Shown here: piece by piece, positions 47,801 through 57,284 of the stretch
Position numbering within the stretch: position 1 is the first letter of the stretch
How the letters are laid out: each line of letters starts with the position of its first letter
Source: Providencia alcalifaciens
Lineage (GTDB): Bacteria > Pseudomonadota > Gammaproteobacteria > Enterobacterales > Enterobacteriaceae
Assembly (NCBI RefSeq): GCF_915403165.1
Contig: NZ_OU659204.1
Location: 1,984,001 to 2,048,000, forward strand
Length of the DNA: 64,000 bases
Reading direction: 5' to 3'
The notes under the pieces: generated by a model
Databases searched by the model: none
The model's input: only the letters and a program-made list of their open reading frames with translations
What the model was told of the DNA's origin: nothing
Program-made: the position numbers and the translations under genes

Positions 47801-47918
47801 CCTTCTAAATAACTCGTGCTGTAGCAAGGCGGCAAAGGAGCTAATCCCTAGAAGCATACACTAGTATGTGACTAGGGTTAGCGAGTGTAGCCAACGCCGC
47901 TACGGTGCGAATTATGCC
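47801..47918. repeat. ERIC-type repeat 2
   Basis: About 118 bp running from CCTTCTAAATAACTCGTGCTG to GGTGCGAATTATGCC. The central hairpin is CATAC-ACTA-GTATG, flanked by CCCTAG on the left and CTAGGG on the right. Confidence 0.82.
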
Positions 47919-47927
47919 CAGAAACTT

Positions 47928-48050
47928 CCTTCTAAATAATTCGTGCTGTAGCAAGGCGGCAAATGAGCTAATTCCTAGGAGCATACACAAGTATGTGACT
48001 AGGGTTAGCGAGTGTAGCCAACACAGCTACGGTGCGAATTATGACGAAGG
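47928..48050. repeat. ERIC-type repeat 3 (reaches into sodC)
   Basis: About 122 bp, nearly identical to repeat 2 and in the same orientation, from CCTTCTAAATAATTCGTGC to GAATTATGACGAAGG. Its right end overlaps the 3' end of sodC: the sodC stop codon and last codons lie inside the repeat. Confidence 0.85.
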
Positions 48051-48572
48051 AATGTTGCCGCAGGCCATCCTAGCCCCACCACCGCCCAACGCTTCTGGAT
48101 GGTCTGAATAATTATCCCCACCCGCATGCACCATCAGCGCGCGGTTTTGGACATCTTTCAGGGATTTTAATTTTGGTGCTAGCACGCTGTAGGTGGCATT
48201 ACCTTGGCTATCAACCACTAAGCCCGGTAAGTCTCCGAGGTGACCTGTTTTGTCATAAGGCCCTTTATGAACCCCTGTTTTGGCTGGATCTAAATGCCCA
48301 CCCGCTTTTAATGCAGGAACAGTTTTACCGTCTTTTTCACCCGGTTCGCAACTTGGGTTTTCATGTACATGGAAACCATGCACGCCACCCGCTTGCAGAC
48401 CAGATAATTTAGGTGTGAAGAGTAATCCGTATTCAGTTTCAGAAATCACCACTTCGCCAATAGCTTTACCCTCACCTTTGGCTGTTGCTTCTTTCAGCTC
48501 TACCGTGGTTTGTGCCGCATATGCTGCGCTAGTTGTGAATAGTGCCGCTAACAAACATAATTTGAACTTCAT
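48039..48572 (-). CDS. sodC: Cu/Zn superoxide dismutase
   Basis: A 177-residue periplasmic enzyme. A signal peptide ends near AAYA (residue 20). Copper and zinc ligands are in GFHVHENPSC, the GGHLDPAK...GVHKGPYDKTGHLGD region and MVHAGGDNYSDHP; the disulfide partner is in RMACG. The usual C-terminus ends right after ACG plus one or two residues; here it reads ACGNIPSS, and the last codons and stop come from an ERIC element. The start has GGAGG four bases upstream. It converts superoxide outside the cytoplasm, an accessory defence against host or self-made oxidants. It was inserted between cysB and topA relative to E. coli. Confidence 0.95.
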   Translation of the reverse strand: MKFKLCLLAALFTTSAAYAAQTTVELKEATAKGEGKAIGEVVISETEYGLLFTPKLSGLQAGGVHGFHVHENPSCEPGEKDGKTVPALKAGGHLDPAKTGVHKGPYDKTGHLGDLPGLVVDSQGNATYSVLAPKLKSLKDVQNRALMVHAGGDNYSDHPEALGGGGARMACGNIPSS

Positions 48573-48684
48573 ACTGCCTCCAGTCATTCACTGTGATTAT
48601 TATCCTTAAGCTAAACGTTAGCATAATAAATGAATGAAAATGGGCGATTGCTGCTTTTGTTATGTGAGAGCTATCGAATTATGA

Positions 48685-48712
48685 ACAAAAAAAAGAGCCC
48701 TGAGGGCTCTTC
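48685..48712 (-). terminator. terminator of topA
   Basis: On the minus strand AAGAGCCC pairs with GGGCTCTT over a 3-base loop and runs into about eight Ts. It is the first strong terminator after topA, reading through the ERIC element. Confidence 0.7.
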
Positions 48713-48755
48713 TATATGATTGCGGCTTTGGCTTTGAATAACTCCAAAGCTGTTA

Positions 48756-48927
48756 TTCTAAATAGTTCGCGTTAGAACAAGGCGGCTAGCACCAGAGTCA
48801 TCCTGAATATAATCAATAGATTTATTCTAAAAGGCGGCTAGCGCGGATATCTCGGGGAGCATACATGAGTATGTGACCCGAGTAGCCAAGTGACGCCAAC
48901 GCCGTTATCACGCGAAATATGACGAAT
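48756..48927. repeat. ERIC-type repeat 4, composite with duplicated left end
   Basis: The element core (CTCGGGGAGCATACATGAG then TATGTGACCCGAG) is at 48851-48882 and ends GCGAAATATGACG just before the topA stop. The left end motif (TTATTCTAAA...AAGGCGGCTAGC) occurs twice, at about 48753-48790 and 48821-48842, with a short unrelated segment between. This looks like a second element's end left behind by partial deletion. Confidence 0.7.
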
Positions 48928-48929
48928 AA

Positions 48930-51548
48930 CTATTCTTTGGCTTTCCAGACACCATCAACATAAAAAGCACTCCAACCCGTCGCCTTACCATCTTTCTCGG
49001 ACGAAACATATTGCTGTTTTGTCTTGCGGCTAAAACGAACCACTGTAGGGTTGCCTTCTTCGTCTTGTGCTGGTGCTTCCGCTAAGTACGCCAGTTTTTC
49101 TGGTAATCTGTCTTTAAATCGTTGCAGTTCTGCGACTAATGGCGCACGAGTTTCTCTTGATTTCGGGAAGGTATTTGCGGCGAGGAATACGCCAGCTGCA
49201 CCATCACGTAACACAAAATAGGCATCCGATTTTTCACACGGTAATTCTGGTAACGGCACTGGGTCTTCTTTCGGTGGTGCAATTTCACCACTTTTTAAGA
49301 TCTTGCGGGTATTTTTACACTCTTCATTGGTGCAACCCATGTATTTCCCAAAACGCCCCATTTTCAGGTGCATTTCAGAACCACATTTATCACACTCAAT
49401 CACCGGACCATCGTAACCTTTGATGCGGAACTCGCCTGCTTCGATTTCATAGCCTTCACATGCTGGGTTGTTACCACATACATGTAATTTACGACCATTA
49501 TCAATCAGGTAGCTGTCCATCGCAGTGCCACATTTTGGACAACGACGTTTTGCTCTTAATGCGTTAGTTTCTGCATCGTCACCTTCGAGGATGTTTAATA
49601 CTTCATCTTCAGGGATCAGATTAATGGTTTTCTTACAGCGCTCTTTTGGTGGCAGTGCATAGCCCGAGCAGCCTAAGAATACCCCTGTGGATGCGGTACG
49701 AATTCCCATATGACGTTCACAGTCAGGACAGATAATCGAGGTGATCACCATTGGGTTGGTCCGCATGCCGCCTTCTTCTGGATCTTTCTCTGCAACATCT
49801 AGCTGCTTACTGAAATCAGAGAAAAATTCATCCAACACCGCTTTCCACTCTGCTTCATGATTCGCAACGTGGTCCAGCTGGTTTTCCATGCGAGCAGTGA
49901 AGTCGTAGTTCATCAGGTCGTTGAAGTTTTCTTCTAAACGGTCTGTAACGATTTCACCCATTTTTTCCGCGTAGAAACGACGGTTTTCCACTTTTACGTA
50001 GCCACGATCTTGGATCGTTGAAATGATTGCCGCATACGTTGATGGGCGACCAATACCACGTTTTTCTAATTCTTTAACCAAAGAGGCTTCACTAAAGCGC
50101 GCTGGTGGTTTAGTAAAGTGCTGGCTTGGTAGTAATTCCAGCAGTGATAATTCAGTACCCACTTGAATCGCAGGTAATGTCTTATCTTCGTCATTTTTAC
50201 GCAGTGCTGGCATGACTCTTGTCCAACCATCAAAACGTAACGTACGACCTTTGGCTTTTAATTCGAAATCTCCCGCTTTCACCGTTAATGTGGTGGAGTC
50301 ATATTTCGCAGGGGTCATTTGACACGCAACAAATTGATTCCAAATTAACTGGTAGAGGCGCTTAGCGTCGTTTTCCATGTCTTTCAGTGAATCAGGTAAT
50401 ACATCAACACTGGATGGGCGAATAGCTTCGTGCGCTTCTTGGGAATTATCTTTACTGGTGTAAACGTTGGCGTCTTTTGGTAGATACTGTGCGCCAAAGT
50501 TATCGGAAATATAACCACGTACCATGCTCACTGCATCTTGGCTCAAGTTCGTTGAGTCCGTACGCATATAAGTGATGTAACCCGCTTCATATAAGCGCTG
50601 AGCCATCATCATGGTTTTCTTCACACCAAAACTTAGACGTGTACTTGCCGCCTGCTGGAGTGTCGACGTGATAAAAGGTGCGCTTGGTTTACTGGACGTT
50701 GGCTTATCTTCACGATCAATCACTTGATAGCGTGCTTTTTCCAGTAATTTAACTGCAGCTTCTGTTTGGACTTTATTAACAGGTTTAAAAGCTTTCCCCG
50801 CTTGGGAGGTCACTTCTAAACGTAAGTTAGTCGCGTTTTTATCTGCTAAATCTGCATGGAGTTCCCAATATTCTTCAGGAACAAACGCTTTAATTTCACG
50901 TTCACGCTCAACGATAAGTCTTACTGCTACAGACTGTACACGTCCGGCAGATAACCCGCGAGCCACTTTTTTCCACAATAATGGAGAGACCATATAACCA
51001 ACGACACGGTCCATAAAGCGACGAGCTTGCTGAGCATTAACACGGTCGATATTCAATTCGCCCGGGCTTTCAAATGCTTGAGTAATTGCATTTTTGGTGA
51101 TTTCGTTAAACACCACTCGGCTAAAACGAGAATCATCACCACCGATCACTTCACGTAAATGCCATGCAATGGCTTCCCCTTCGCGGTCAAGGTCCGTCGC
51201 GAGGTAGACGTGGTCAGCATCTTCGGCTAACGCTTTTAATTCAGAAACCACTTTTTCCTTACCCGGCAAAATTTGATAATTCGCCTTCCAACCATGATAA
51301 GGGTCGATCCCCATGCGTTTGACTAACGCTTCTTGCGGATCCTTTTTAACTTTCTTTGTTTTGTCGGTCTTTGCTTTATCGGTAGATGAGCCTGTACTCT
51401 TTGGTGAGCCGGATTGTGAACCAGAGCCGCTTTTCGGCAGATCACGAATGTGGCCAACGCTGCTTTTTACAACGTAGCCACTGCCAAGATATTTATTGAT
51501 CGTTTTGGCTTTTGCCGGGGACTCCACTATAACAAGAGCTTTACCCAT
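48930..51548 (-). CDS. topA: DNA topoisomerase I
   Basis: An 872-residue type IA topoisomerase that relaxes negative supercoils. The Toprim domain begins [20 protein letters not shown] and has [13 protein letters not shown] with its acidic metal site. The active-site Tyr is in [15 protein letters not shown]. Three C-terminal four-Cys zinc ribbons (CPDC, CPKC and CDKC) and two further ribbon-like modules follow. A Ser/Gly/Lys-rich insert after RDLPKSG (residues about 38-72) is longer than in E. coli. The stop is six bases from the ERIC end. Confidence 0.96.
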   Translation of the reverse strand: MGKALVIVESPAKAKTINKYLGSGYVVKSSVGHIRDLPKSGSGSQSGSPKSTGSSTDKAKTDKTKKVKKDPQEALVKRMGIDPYHGWKANYQILPGKEKVVSELKALAEDADHVYLATDLDREGEAIAWHLREVIGGDDSRFSRVVFNEITKNAITQAFESPGELNIDRVNAQQARRFMDRVVGYMVSPLLWKKVARGLSAGRVQSVAVRLIVEREREIKAFVPEEYWELHADLADKNATNLRLEVTSQAGKAFKPVNKVQTEAAVKLLEKARYQVIDREDKPTSSKPSAPFITSTLQQAASTRLSFGVKKTMMMAQRLYEAGYITYMRTDSTNLSQDAVSMVRGYISDNFGAQYLPKDANVYTSKDNSQEAHEAIRPSSVDVLPDSLKDMENDAKRLYQLIWNQFVACQMTPAKYDSTTLTVKAGDFELKAKGRTLRFDGWTRVMPALRKNDEDKTLPAIQVGTELSLLELLPSQHFTKPPARFSEASLVKELEKRGIGRPSTYAAIISTIQDRGYVKVENRRFYAEKMGEIVTDRLEENFNDLMNYDFTARMENQLDHVANHEAEWKAVLDEFFSDFSKQLDVAEKDPEEGGMRTNPMVITSIICPDCERHMGIRTASTGVFLGCSGYALPPKERCKKTINLIPEDEVLNILEGDDAETNALRAKRRCPKCGTAMDSYLIDNGRKLHVCGNNPACEGYEIEAGEFRIKGYDGPVIECDKCGSEMHLKMGRFGKYMGCTNEECKNTRKILKSGEIAPPKEDPVPLPELPCEKSDAYFVLRDGAAGVFLAANTFPKSRETRAPLVAELQRFKDRLPEKLAYLAEAPAQDEEGNPTVVRFSRKTKQQYVSSEKDGKATGWSAFYVDGVWKAKE

Positions 51549-51835
51549 ATTTACCTTTACCTACTATCAACGAAGGCGCATTTTTCTATTCAAATGCGCA
51601 AAATGAGAATCTCTTTTTTATATTGCGACAGAATCACAATATATCAATATTTTTTCGCACAATAATTTGTAACGAAACGAATTTTATCCATCAGTCACAT
51701 TATTTTGTAAAGCATACAAATTGCTCTAGTTGACTGATTTTAACCACATAATGCAGTTTAGCCGCATTGAAAAACACACACTGTACCTGATAAAATGCTA
51801 GAAGCAACCAATTATTTTTTCAAGAGAGGCATTCT

Positions 51836-52093
51836 ATGAATAATGAGATTCAAACTATTTCAAAGCAAGAACTGCTTGAAAAAGCCAACGAAATCATCAA
51901 AAAACACGATGAGTACCTTGATGGCATGTTCGTGGATAATGTCGAGCAACATCGTGATGTTTTAGTTTTCAAAGGCGAGTTTTTCCTTGATGAAAACGGG
52001 ATCCCTTCCCTAAAAAGTCCAGCTGCTTTTAATATGTATAAGCATTTGGCACACCTATTTTCTGATAAGTACCGACTACAAGAATCAGAATAG
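51836..52093 (+). CDS. yciN: YciN family protein (DUF2498)
   Basis: An 85-residue cytoplasmic protein, E. coli YciN 83 residues. It opens with IQTISKQELLEKANEIIKKH and ends with the conserved FNMYKHLAHLFSDKYRL. Function is unknown, but it is always next to topA, divergent from it. AAGAGAGG lies 8 bases before the ATG. Confidence 0.92.
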   Translation: MNNEIQTISKQELLEKANEIIKKHDEYLDGMFVDNVEQHRDVLVFKGEFFLDENGIPSLKSPAAFNMYKHLAHLFSDKYRLQESE

Positions 52094-52100
52094 TCATAAA

Positions 52101-52130
52101 AAAATACCGGCTTTTATAGCCGGTATTTTT
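52101..52130. terminator. bidirectional terminator between yciN and sohB
   Basis: AAAATACCGGC pairs with GCCGGTATTTT around a 7-base loop; Ts on both strands serve the convergent genes. Confidence 0.9.
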
Positions 52131-52187
52131 AAGGGTAGTTCAACATAAATATTGTGTCATGAATATTCAGTGAACATTATGGTTTTT

Positions 52188-53234
52188 TTATAAAAGAGGC
52201 TTTTGTCCACGCTGCCACCAGCGTAATAATAGCTTATCCGCACTCTCTGCCGCACTACTGGTAAAGCGCTCTACCATTTTCTTGCTCATCACAAAACGGA
52301 TGCTGATAATCTCTTTAGTTTCGATTGCGTTAATGATCAAATCATCACTAACACCAATTTGGTCAACTAGACCTTTCTCTAGAGCTTGCGTTCCATACCA
52401 ATACTCACCAGTTGCCACCGCTCCAATATCAAGGGATGGGCGATTTTGATGGACAAAATCTTTAAACAGTTCGTGAGTTGAATTCAGATCTTCAACAAAT
52501 TTCTTACGCCCCTGCTCTGTATTTTCGCCGAGCATTGTCAGAGTACGTTTATATTCCCCGGCCGTGTGCAGTTCCACATCCACATCGTGCTTTTTCAATA
52601 AGCGGTGAATATTCGGAACCTGAGCGACAACGCCAATAGAACCTATAATAGAAAACGGTGCCGCAACAATTTTATTCGCGATACACGCCATCATATAGCC
52701 GCCACTTGCTGCGACTTTATCAACTGCAATTGTTAACGGAATATTTTTCTCTTTCAATCGCATTAACTGAGAAGCCGCTAAGCCATAGCCATGGACTAAA
52801 CCACCTGGGCTTTCTAAACGTAATAAAACTTCATCTTGCTGATCTGCAACTGCAAGAATTGCACTGATTTCTTCGCGTAAAGAGCTGACTTCACGGGCAT
52901 CCATGCTGCCTTTAAAGTCTAAGACATATAAGCAAGGCTTTTTGACGGCAGTTTGCCCCATTTTCGCCCCTGCTTTTTCATTTTTAGACTTCGCTTTTTC
53001 CTGCTTTTTAAACGCCTTTGACCACGCTTTTTGCTCAGAGTCATTCATTTTGATCTGCTGCATTTGACGTTGGCGTTCACGGTAACTTTCACCTAAATCA
53101 GTAATTTTTAACGCGCCTTTACTTCCTTGACGTCTCATACCTACGCCAAATACAAATACTGCAATCACAGCAATGGCTACCACAATGGTGACCACTTTTG
53201 CTAAAAACAGTCCGTACAAAGAGAAATACTCCAC
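52188..53234 (-). CDS. sohB: SohB inner-membrane protease (SppA-like, S49 family)
   Basis: A 348-residue protein with an N-terminal membrane helix (residues 12-32), a charged linker rich in Lys and Glu, and an S49 ClpP-fold peptidase domain. The catalytic Ser is in KVAASGGYMMACIANKI and the general-base Lys in HTAGEYKRTLTMLGENTEQG. Signal-peptide peptidase A relatives degrade cleaved signal peptides and envelope proteins. It is convergent with yciN and divergent from yciK, exactly as in E. coli. Confidence 0.94.
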   Translation of the reverse strand: MEYFSLYGLFLAKVVTIVVAIAVIAVFVFGVGMRRQGSKGALKITDLGESYRERQRQMQQIKMNDSEQKAWSKAFKKQEKAKSKNEKAGAKMGQTAVKKPCLYVLDFKGSMDAREVSSLREEISAILAVADQQDEVLLRLESPGGLVHGYGLAASQLMRLKEKNIPLTIAVDKVAASGGYMMACIANKIVAAPFSIIGSIGVVAQVPNIHRLLKKHDVDVELHTAGEYKRTLTMLGENTEQGRKKFVEDLNSTHELFKDFVHQNRPSLDIGAVATGEYWYGTQALEKGLVDQIGVSDDLIINAIETKEIISIRFVMSKKMVERFTSSAAESADKLLLRWWQRGQKPLL

Positions 53235-53412
53235 AAGTTGATCCTTCTAATATTTAACGCTAATAAAAAAATGATCGCATGATTGTTCGCAAACAACCAG
53301 TAAAAAAACTGTTATCAATAACCACAGACATGAAACAAATGTGGTAAATTGCCCTCCCGTGCAATCTACGCGATGATAACCCTCAACGCGACTTATGACG
53401 ATAGGAAAAATT

Positions 53413-54174
53413 ATGCTTCATTATCAGCCTAGACAAGATCTTTTAAAGGGTAAAACTATCTTAATTACCGGTGCTACCGACGGGATTGGTCAAGAAGCAG
53501 CATTAACGTATGCACGCTTTGGCGCATCCGTCATTTTATTAGGTCGTAACCTGCAAAAATTAGATACAGTTAAACAGCAAATTATTGATTCTACCAGTGC
53601 ATCCGTAGAAACCTATGTAATTGATTTGCTGACTGCGACAGAGGAAACTTGCCAAGCTATCGCCGACGATATTGCAAAACAACATCCTTATTTAGATGGT
53701 GTATTACATAGCGCTGGCTTGCTAGGAAATATCGCACCAATCAGTGAGCAACCCACTCAACTCTGGCATGACGTCATGCAAGTTAACGTGAATGCGGGCT
53801 TTATGCTCACACAAGCATTACTCCCTTTATTAGAAAAAGCGCCTCGGGCATCGCTGATTTTCACCAGTTCAAGCGTAGGTAAACAAGGACGCGCTAATTG
53901 GGGCGTTTATGCCGTTTCAAAATTTGCGACTGAAGGTTTAATGCAAGTCTTAGCCGATGAATATCAAGGCACTGGATTACGCATTAACTGCATTAACCCG
54001 GGACGCACTCGTACCGCTATGCGTGCAGGCGCAGCACCTGGTGAAGATCCAATGACACTAAAAACACCTGCCGATATCATGCCGACTTATCTATACTTAA
54101 TGGGTGATGATAGCGCCGAGCAAACAGGAACCAGCGTAGACGCTCAGCCCAATTTAAAACCGATTAAAGCTTAA
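53413..54174 (+). CDS. yciK: YciK short-chain dehydrogenase
   Basis: A 253-residue SDR. It starts MLHYQPRQDLLKGKTILITG; the cofactor loop is TGATDGIG, followed by HSAGLLGN and the active-site segment SSSVGKQGRANWGVYAVSKFA (Ser, Tyr, Lys), ending with INPGRTRTAMRAGA. The substrate is unknown. An AGGAAAAATT ribosome site fixes the ATG; six codons of open frame lie upstream without support. It is 23 bp before btuR, so they form one operon as in E. coli. Confidence 0.94.
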   Translation: MLHYQPRQDLLKGKTILITGATDGIGQEAALTYARFGASVILLGRNLQKLDTVKQQIIDSTSASVETYVIDLLTATEETCQAIADDIAKQHPYLDGVLHSAGLLGNIAPISEQPTQLWHDVMQVNVNAGFMLTQALLPLLEKAPRASLIFTSSSVGKQGRANWGVYAVSKFATEGLMQVLADEYQGTGLRINCINPGRTRTAMRAGAAPGEDPMTLKTPADIMPTYLYLMGDDSAEQTGTSVDAQPNLKPIKA

Positions 54175-54197
54175 AATCGACTGAAACGGAGCGAACC

Positions 54198-54788
54198 ATG
54201 AGCCAAGACCGACACGAAGAACGTCAACAACGTTTAAAGCAAAAAGTGGATGAGCGAATTGAAGCAGCCCAGCTGGAGCGCGGGATCCTGATTGTCTTCA
54301 CTGGCAATGGAAAAGGAAAAACGACGGCAGCATTTGGCACCGCTTGTCGCGCTGTCGGTCATGGCAAAAAAGTAGCGGTTGTCCAGTTTATTAAAGGCGG
54401 TTGGAATAATGGCGAGCGCAATCTTTTAGAGCCTCACGGCGTCCCCTTTTATGTAATGTCCACTGGATTTACTTGGGAAACGCAAAACAAGCAGACTGAC
54501 ACACAAGCTTGCCTTGAAACTTGGCAACATGCAGTGGAATTATTGCAAGACCCTCAATACGACTTGGTGATCCTCGACGAGCTGACCTACATGGTCAGTT
54601 ACCATTATCTTCCTCTTGCTGAAGTAATGAATGCATTAAGTTGCCGCCCTGAAAATCAATCAGTCATTATTACGGGTCGAGGATGCCACCGTGATCTGTT
54701 GGAGTTTGCCGATACGGTGACAGAAATGCGCCCTGTTAAACATGCCTTTGATGCGGGGATCAAAGCGCAAGAAGGGATTGATTGGTAG
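54198..54788 (+). CDS. btuR: cob(I)yrinic acid a,c-diamide adenosyltransferase
   Basis: A 196-residue CobA/BtuR enzyme attaching the 5'-deoxyadenosyl group to corrinoids. The P-loop GNGKGKTTAAFGTA is at residues 36-49, the corrinoid-contact region is VVQFIKGGWNNGERNL, and LVILDELTYMVSYHYL and GRGCHRDLLEFADTVTEM complete the family pattern. It has the E. coli length (196). It is downstream of yciK and serves B12 salvage or synthesis. Confidence 0.95.
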   Translation: MSQDRHEERQQRLKQKVDERIEAAQLERGILIVFTGNGKGKTTAAFGTACRAVGHGKKVAVVQFIKGGWNNGERNLLEPHGVPFYVMSTGFTWETQNKQTDTQACLETWQHAVELLQDPQYDLVILDELTYMVSYHYLPLAEVMNALSCRPENQSVIITGRGCHRDLLEFADTVTEMRPVKHAFDAGIKAQEGIDW

Positions 54789-54802
54789 CCTTTGGCAACA
54801 TG

Positions 54803-55723
54803 CTATTTCGGTGCCACATCCAGTTTTAAAACTCCAGCACTAAAAATGGCGGCGGTTTGCGACAAGAATTGCAAATATTTTTGTCGCTCCTCAAGACAAT
54901 TATCCCCAGTATCCCATTGGCTATAGAGCTCCGCCATATTCGATACGGCTACATGGTATTGATTATAAAAGTTCTGTTTTTTTTCTGGATCAGCGGATCC
55001 TCGATAAGCTTGGATCAGAGCGTTTACTTTCATCGCGTACTGTTGGATTTGCTGATCTTCAAAAACAGGGAGTGTGACAGGATAGTCAAATGTTAAACTC
55101 ACCGTATTGTTTTGTACTGGCTTATTTTGATGCACAACCAGTTGCATTATTTGCTTATCATCCGAAGAAATCTCCGTAATGAGTTCAGAATAAGAAAAAC
55201 ATTTTGTTTTTATTTTACTAACGGTCGTTAGTGAATTTAATTCATCAGGGATCCGTGTTCCGACCGGGTAATCACAGTTGAATACGTTATTATCAATAAT
55301 GATATCATCACTACTCTCAACTCTCCCTTTTACTCGATAATCACCAACAGTTAATTCCTGTATGGCTTGATTATGAATAGAAGGAATTCCATTATTACCG
55401 TATACAAAACTGTAGGAATAATAAAGATGCTCTTGGGGATTTAATATCCCACCTTTATTGCCTGGGTAAACCATAAAATAAATGATTTTCCCTTCTTCGG
55501 TTGTCATGGAATGTAAGCCTTGCTTTAAATATAGGCTACCCACTGACGCTTTCGGGATCACCGTCAGTTTGTTATCAATAAAAAAAGAATAATTTTCCGA
55601 CGAGTCATTACTAAAAAAGAAACGCCCACTTTCAGAAGTATGTGGTTGATAAACATCACAACTTGTTATGCCAAAACTCAATAGTGCTGCATATTTTGCC
55701 GACTTTGCACATAACATAAACAT
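54803..55723 (-). CDS. hypothetical lipoprotein
   Basis: A 306-residue protein. A short hydrophobic N-terminus (KYAALLSFGITSC) ends in a lipobox (ITSC), so Cys22 or so would be lipidated. The remaining part is polar and beta-rich, with no motif I recognise; segments such as LTVIPKASVGSLYLKQGLHS suggest a small beta-sandwich followed by a longer domain with CDYPVG, KTKCFSYS and a helical end. The gene is AT-rich and absent from the E. coli btuR-rluB interval. It converges with btuR and leaves a long empty region on its promoter side. The second in-frame ATG (MLCAKSAK) is as good a start. Confidence 0.65.
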   Translation of the reverse strand: MFMLCAKSAKYAALLSFGITSCDVYQPHTSESGRFFFSNDSSENYSFFIDNKLTVIPKASVGSLYLKQGLHSMTTEEGKIIYFMVYPGNKGGILNPQEHLYYSYSFVYGNNGIPSIHNQAIQELTVGDYRVKGRVESSDDIIIDNNVFNCDYPVGTRIPDELNSLTTVSKIKTKCFSYSELITEISSDDKQIMQLVVHQNKPVQNNTVSLTFDYPVTLPVFEDQQIQQYAMKVNALIQAYRGSADPEKKQNFYNQYHVAVSNMAELYSQWDTGDNCLEERQKYLQFLSQTAAIFSAGVLKLDVAPK

Positions 55724-56108
55724 TAAAGCCTTTTATTGTTTCATTATGATAAAAATAGATCAGATGGACGAGTTGTACAATATAAAAGCCACATAATGTG
55801 ACAGACACCTTATAAACTCTTGATTAGCGTATTTTAAGTTTTAAATATCGAAATAACAAAAAAATAAAAGTAATCAGTGGTACAACCCAACCTATTTTAC
55901 TTTATCTTTTTCTAGTCAAAAAAAGATGCTCAATAAATAATAATTTAAGATTAGGTTAATTTATTTATATTATCCAAGTGAGTTTTTTCTGAATTAAGTC
56001 AAATTAACTATAATAAATCGATTGTTAAATGAGTGAAAATTGAATGAGTTAATAATTAAAATATTCAAAAAGAATGGCTGATTATTTCGCTAATCTATTT
56101 AACTGAAA
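55724..56108. other. AT-rich non-coding region upstream of the lipoprotein gene
   Basis: About 385 bp of strongly AT-rich sequence with no open frame, RNA gene or repeat that I can identify; it must contain the promoter of the lipoprotein gene. Confidence 0.5.
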
Positions 56109-56112
56109 TAAA

Positions 56113-56140
56113 AAAGGCTATGGAAAATACCATAACCTTT
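56113..56140 (-). terminator. terminator of rluB
   Basis: AAAGG-TATGG pairs with CCATA-CCTTT around a 6-base loop; on the minus strand it runs into Ts, 31 bp past the stop. Confidence 0.78.
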
Positions 56141-56170
56141 ATTTTGAAGCATTCAAATAACGTTATACGA

Positions 56171-57088
56171 TTAGATTCGAGTACGACGTTTAGAGGTTGG
56201 GCGTGAAGTTTGGCGCTTCGCAGCTGGGCGAGAGGCTACTTGAGTGTGACGTTTCACCGCGCGGCGAATTTGGTTAGCTTTGAGTCGACGTTGATCACGC
56301 TCAACTGCAACTTTACTTTCAGTTTCAACAGACAAACCAACTAACTCTCTTAAATAGTTAGTTTGCTCTAAACCTAGTTCAGTCCAACCACCTCGTGGTA
56401 AACCTTTTGGTAAATCAATATCTCCGTAGCGAACACGGATAAGGCGGCTCACTTGCACACCAACAGCTTCCCATAGGCGACGAACTTCGCGGTTACGTCC
56501 CTCAGTTAATGTCACGTTATACCATTGGTTCATTCCCTCACCACCACGGAATGAAACCGTTTTAAATGAGGCTGGACCATCTTCTAATTGGACGCCCATG
56601 GTTAACTGGCGAATTTTTGCATCCGTGATTTCACCGAATACGCGTACTGCATATTCACGCTCAACTTCACGGCTTGGATGCATTAAACGGTTGGCTAATT
56701 CACCATCCGTCGTGAATAATAGTAATCCGCTGGTATTCACATCCAAACGCCCCACAGCAATCCAACGTGCTCCGGTTAATTTTGGTAAACGTGTAAACAC
56801 GGTTGGACGACCTTCCGGGTCATGGCGTGTACACAATTCCCCTTCAGGTTTGTAATATGCCATCACGCGGCAAATTTCTTTTTCTGGCTCTTTTATCGCT
56901 AAAATACGACCATCAAGACGAATTTTAGTTGATGATGTAACTTCAACACGATCACCCAATGTGGCCATTTTACCATCAACACTAATGCGGCCTTCTTTCA
57001 ATAAGCCTTCGATTTCTCGGCGGGAGCCATGCCCTGAACGGGCAAGAATTTTTTGTAACTTTTCAGTTTGTTGCGGTTTAGAACTCAT
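56171..57088 (-). CDS. rluB: 23S rRNA pseudouridine(2605) synthase
   Basis: A 305-residue pseudouridine synthase of the RsuA family. The N-terminal S4 domain is [21 protein letters not shown]; the catalytic Asp is in [38 protein letters not shown] ends the core. A basic tail of Arg/Lys/Ser follows. The start is the ATG of [11 protein letters not shown], with GAGGAT five bases upstream; a further 23 open codons lack support. It is in the yciO-rluB order known from E. coli, same strand. Confidence 0.94.
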   Translation of the reverse strand: MSSKPQQTEKLQKILARSGHGSRREIEGLLKEGRISVDGKMATLGDRVEVTSSTKIRLDGRILAIKEPEKEICRVMAYYKPEGELCTRHDPEGRPTVFTRLPKLTGARWIAVGRLDVNTSGLLLFTTDGELANRLMHPSREVEREYAVRVFGEITDAKIRQLTMGVQLEDGPASFKTVSFRGGEGMNQWYNVTLTEGRNREVRRLWEAVGVQVSRLIRVRYGDIDLPKGLPRGGWTELGLEQTNYLRELVGLSVETESKVAVERDQRRLKANQIRRAVKRHTQVASRPAAKRQTSRPTSKRRTRI

Positions 57089-57284
57089 GAGATCCTCAGC
57101 TGTCGCCTTCACAGGCGTCAAATAGCTTTTTGCGCTATAAAAACAAGTCTCGCTCAATTAACAAGTCTTGCGTAATCGGCAAAAAGTGATGAATTTGAAA
57201 ACCTGCGCATTATACACAGGTTTATTGTGATCCCCTATGACTAATCTTCTTCCCAGAAAGAATGAATCTTCCAGGAAAATGGGC

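Noticed and set aside
47695..48050. An insertion sequence between the PEtN-type gene and sodC
   Set aside because: No transposase frame, no terminal repeats of IS type; the units are ERIC-like palindromes of about 120 bp.
47905..48111. A 68-residue plus-strand frame over the ERIC repeat and sodC end
   Set aside because: It runs across the repeat and antisense to sodC with no ribosome site or similarity.
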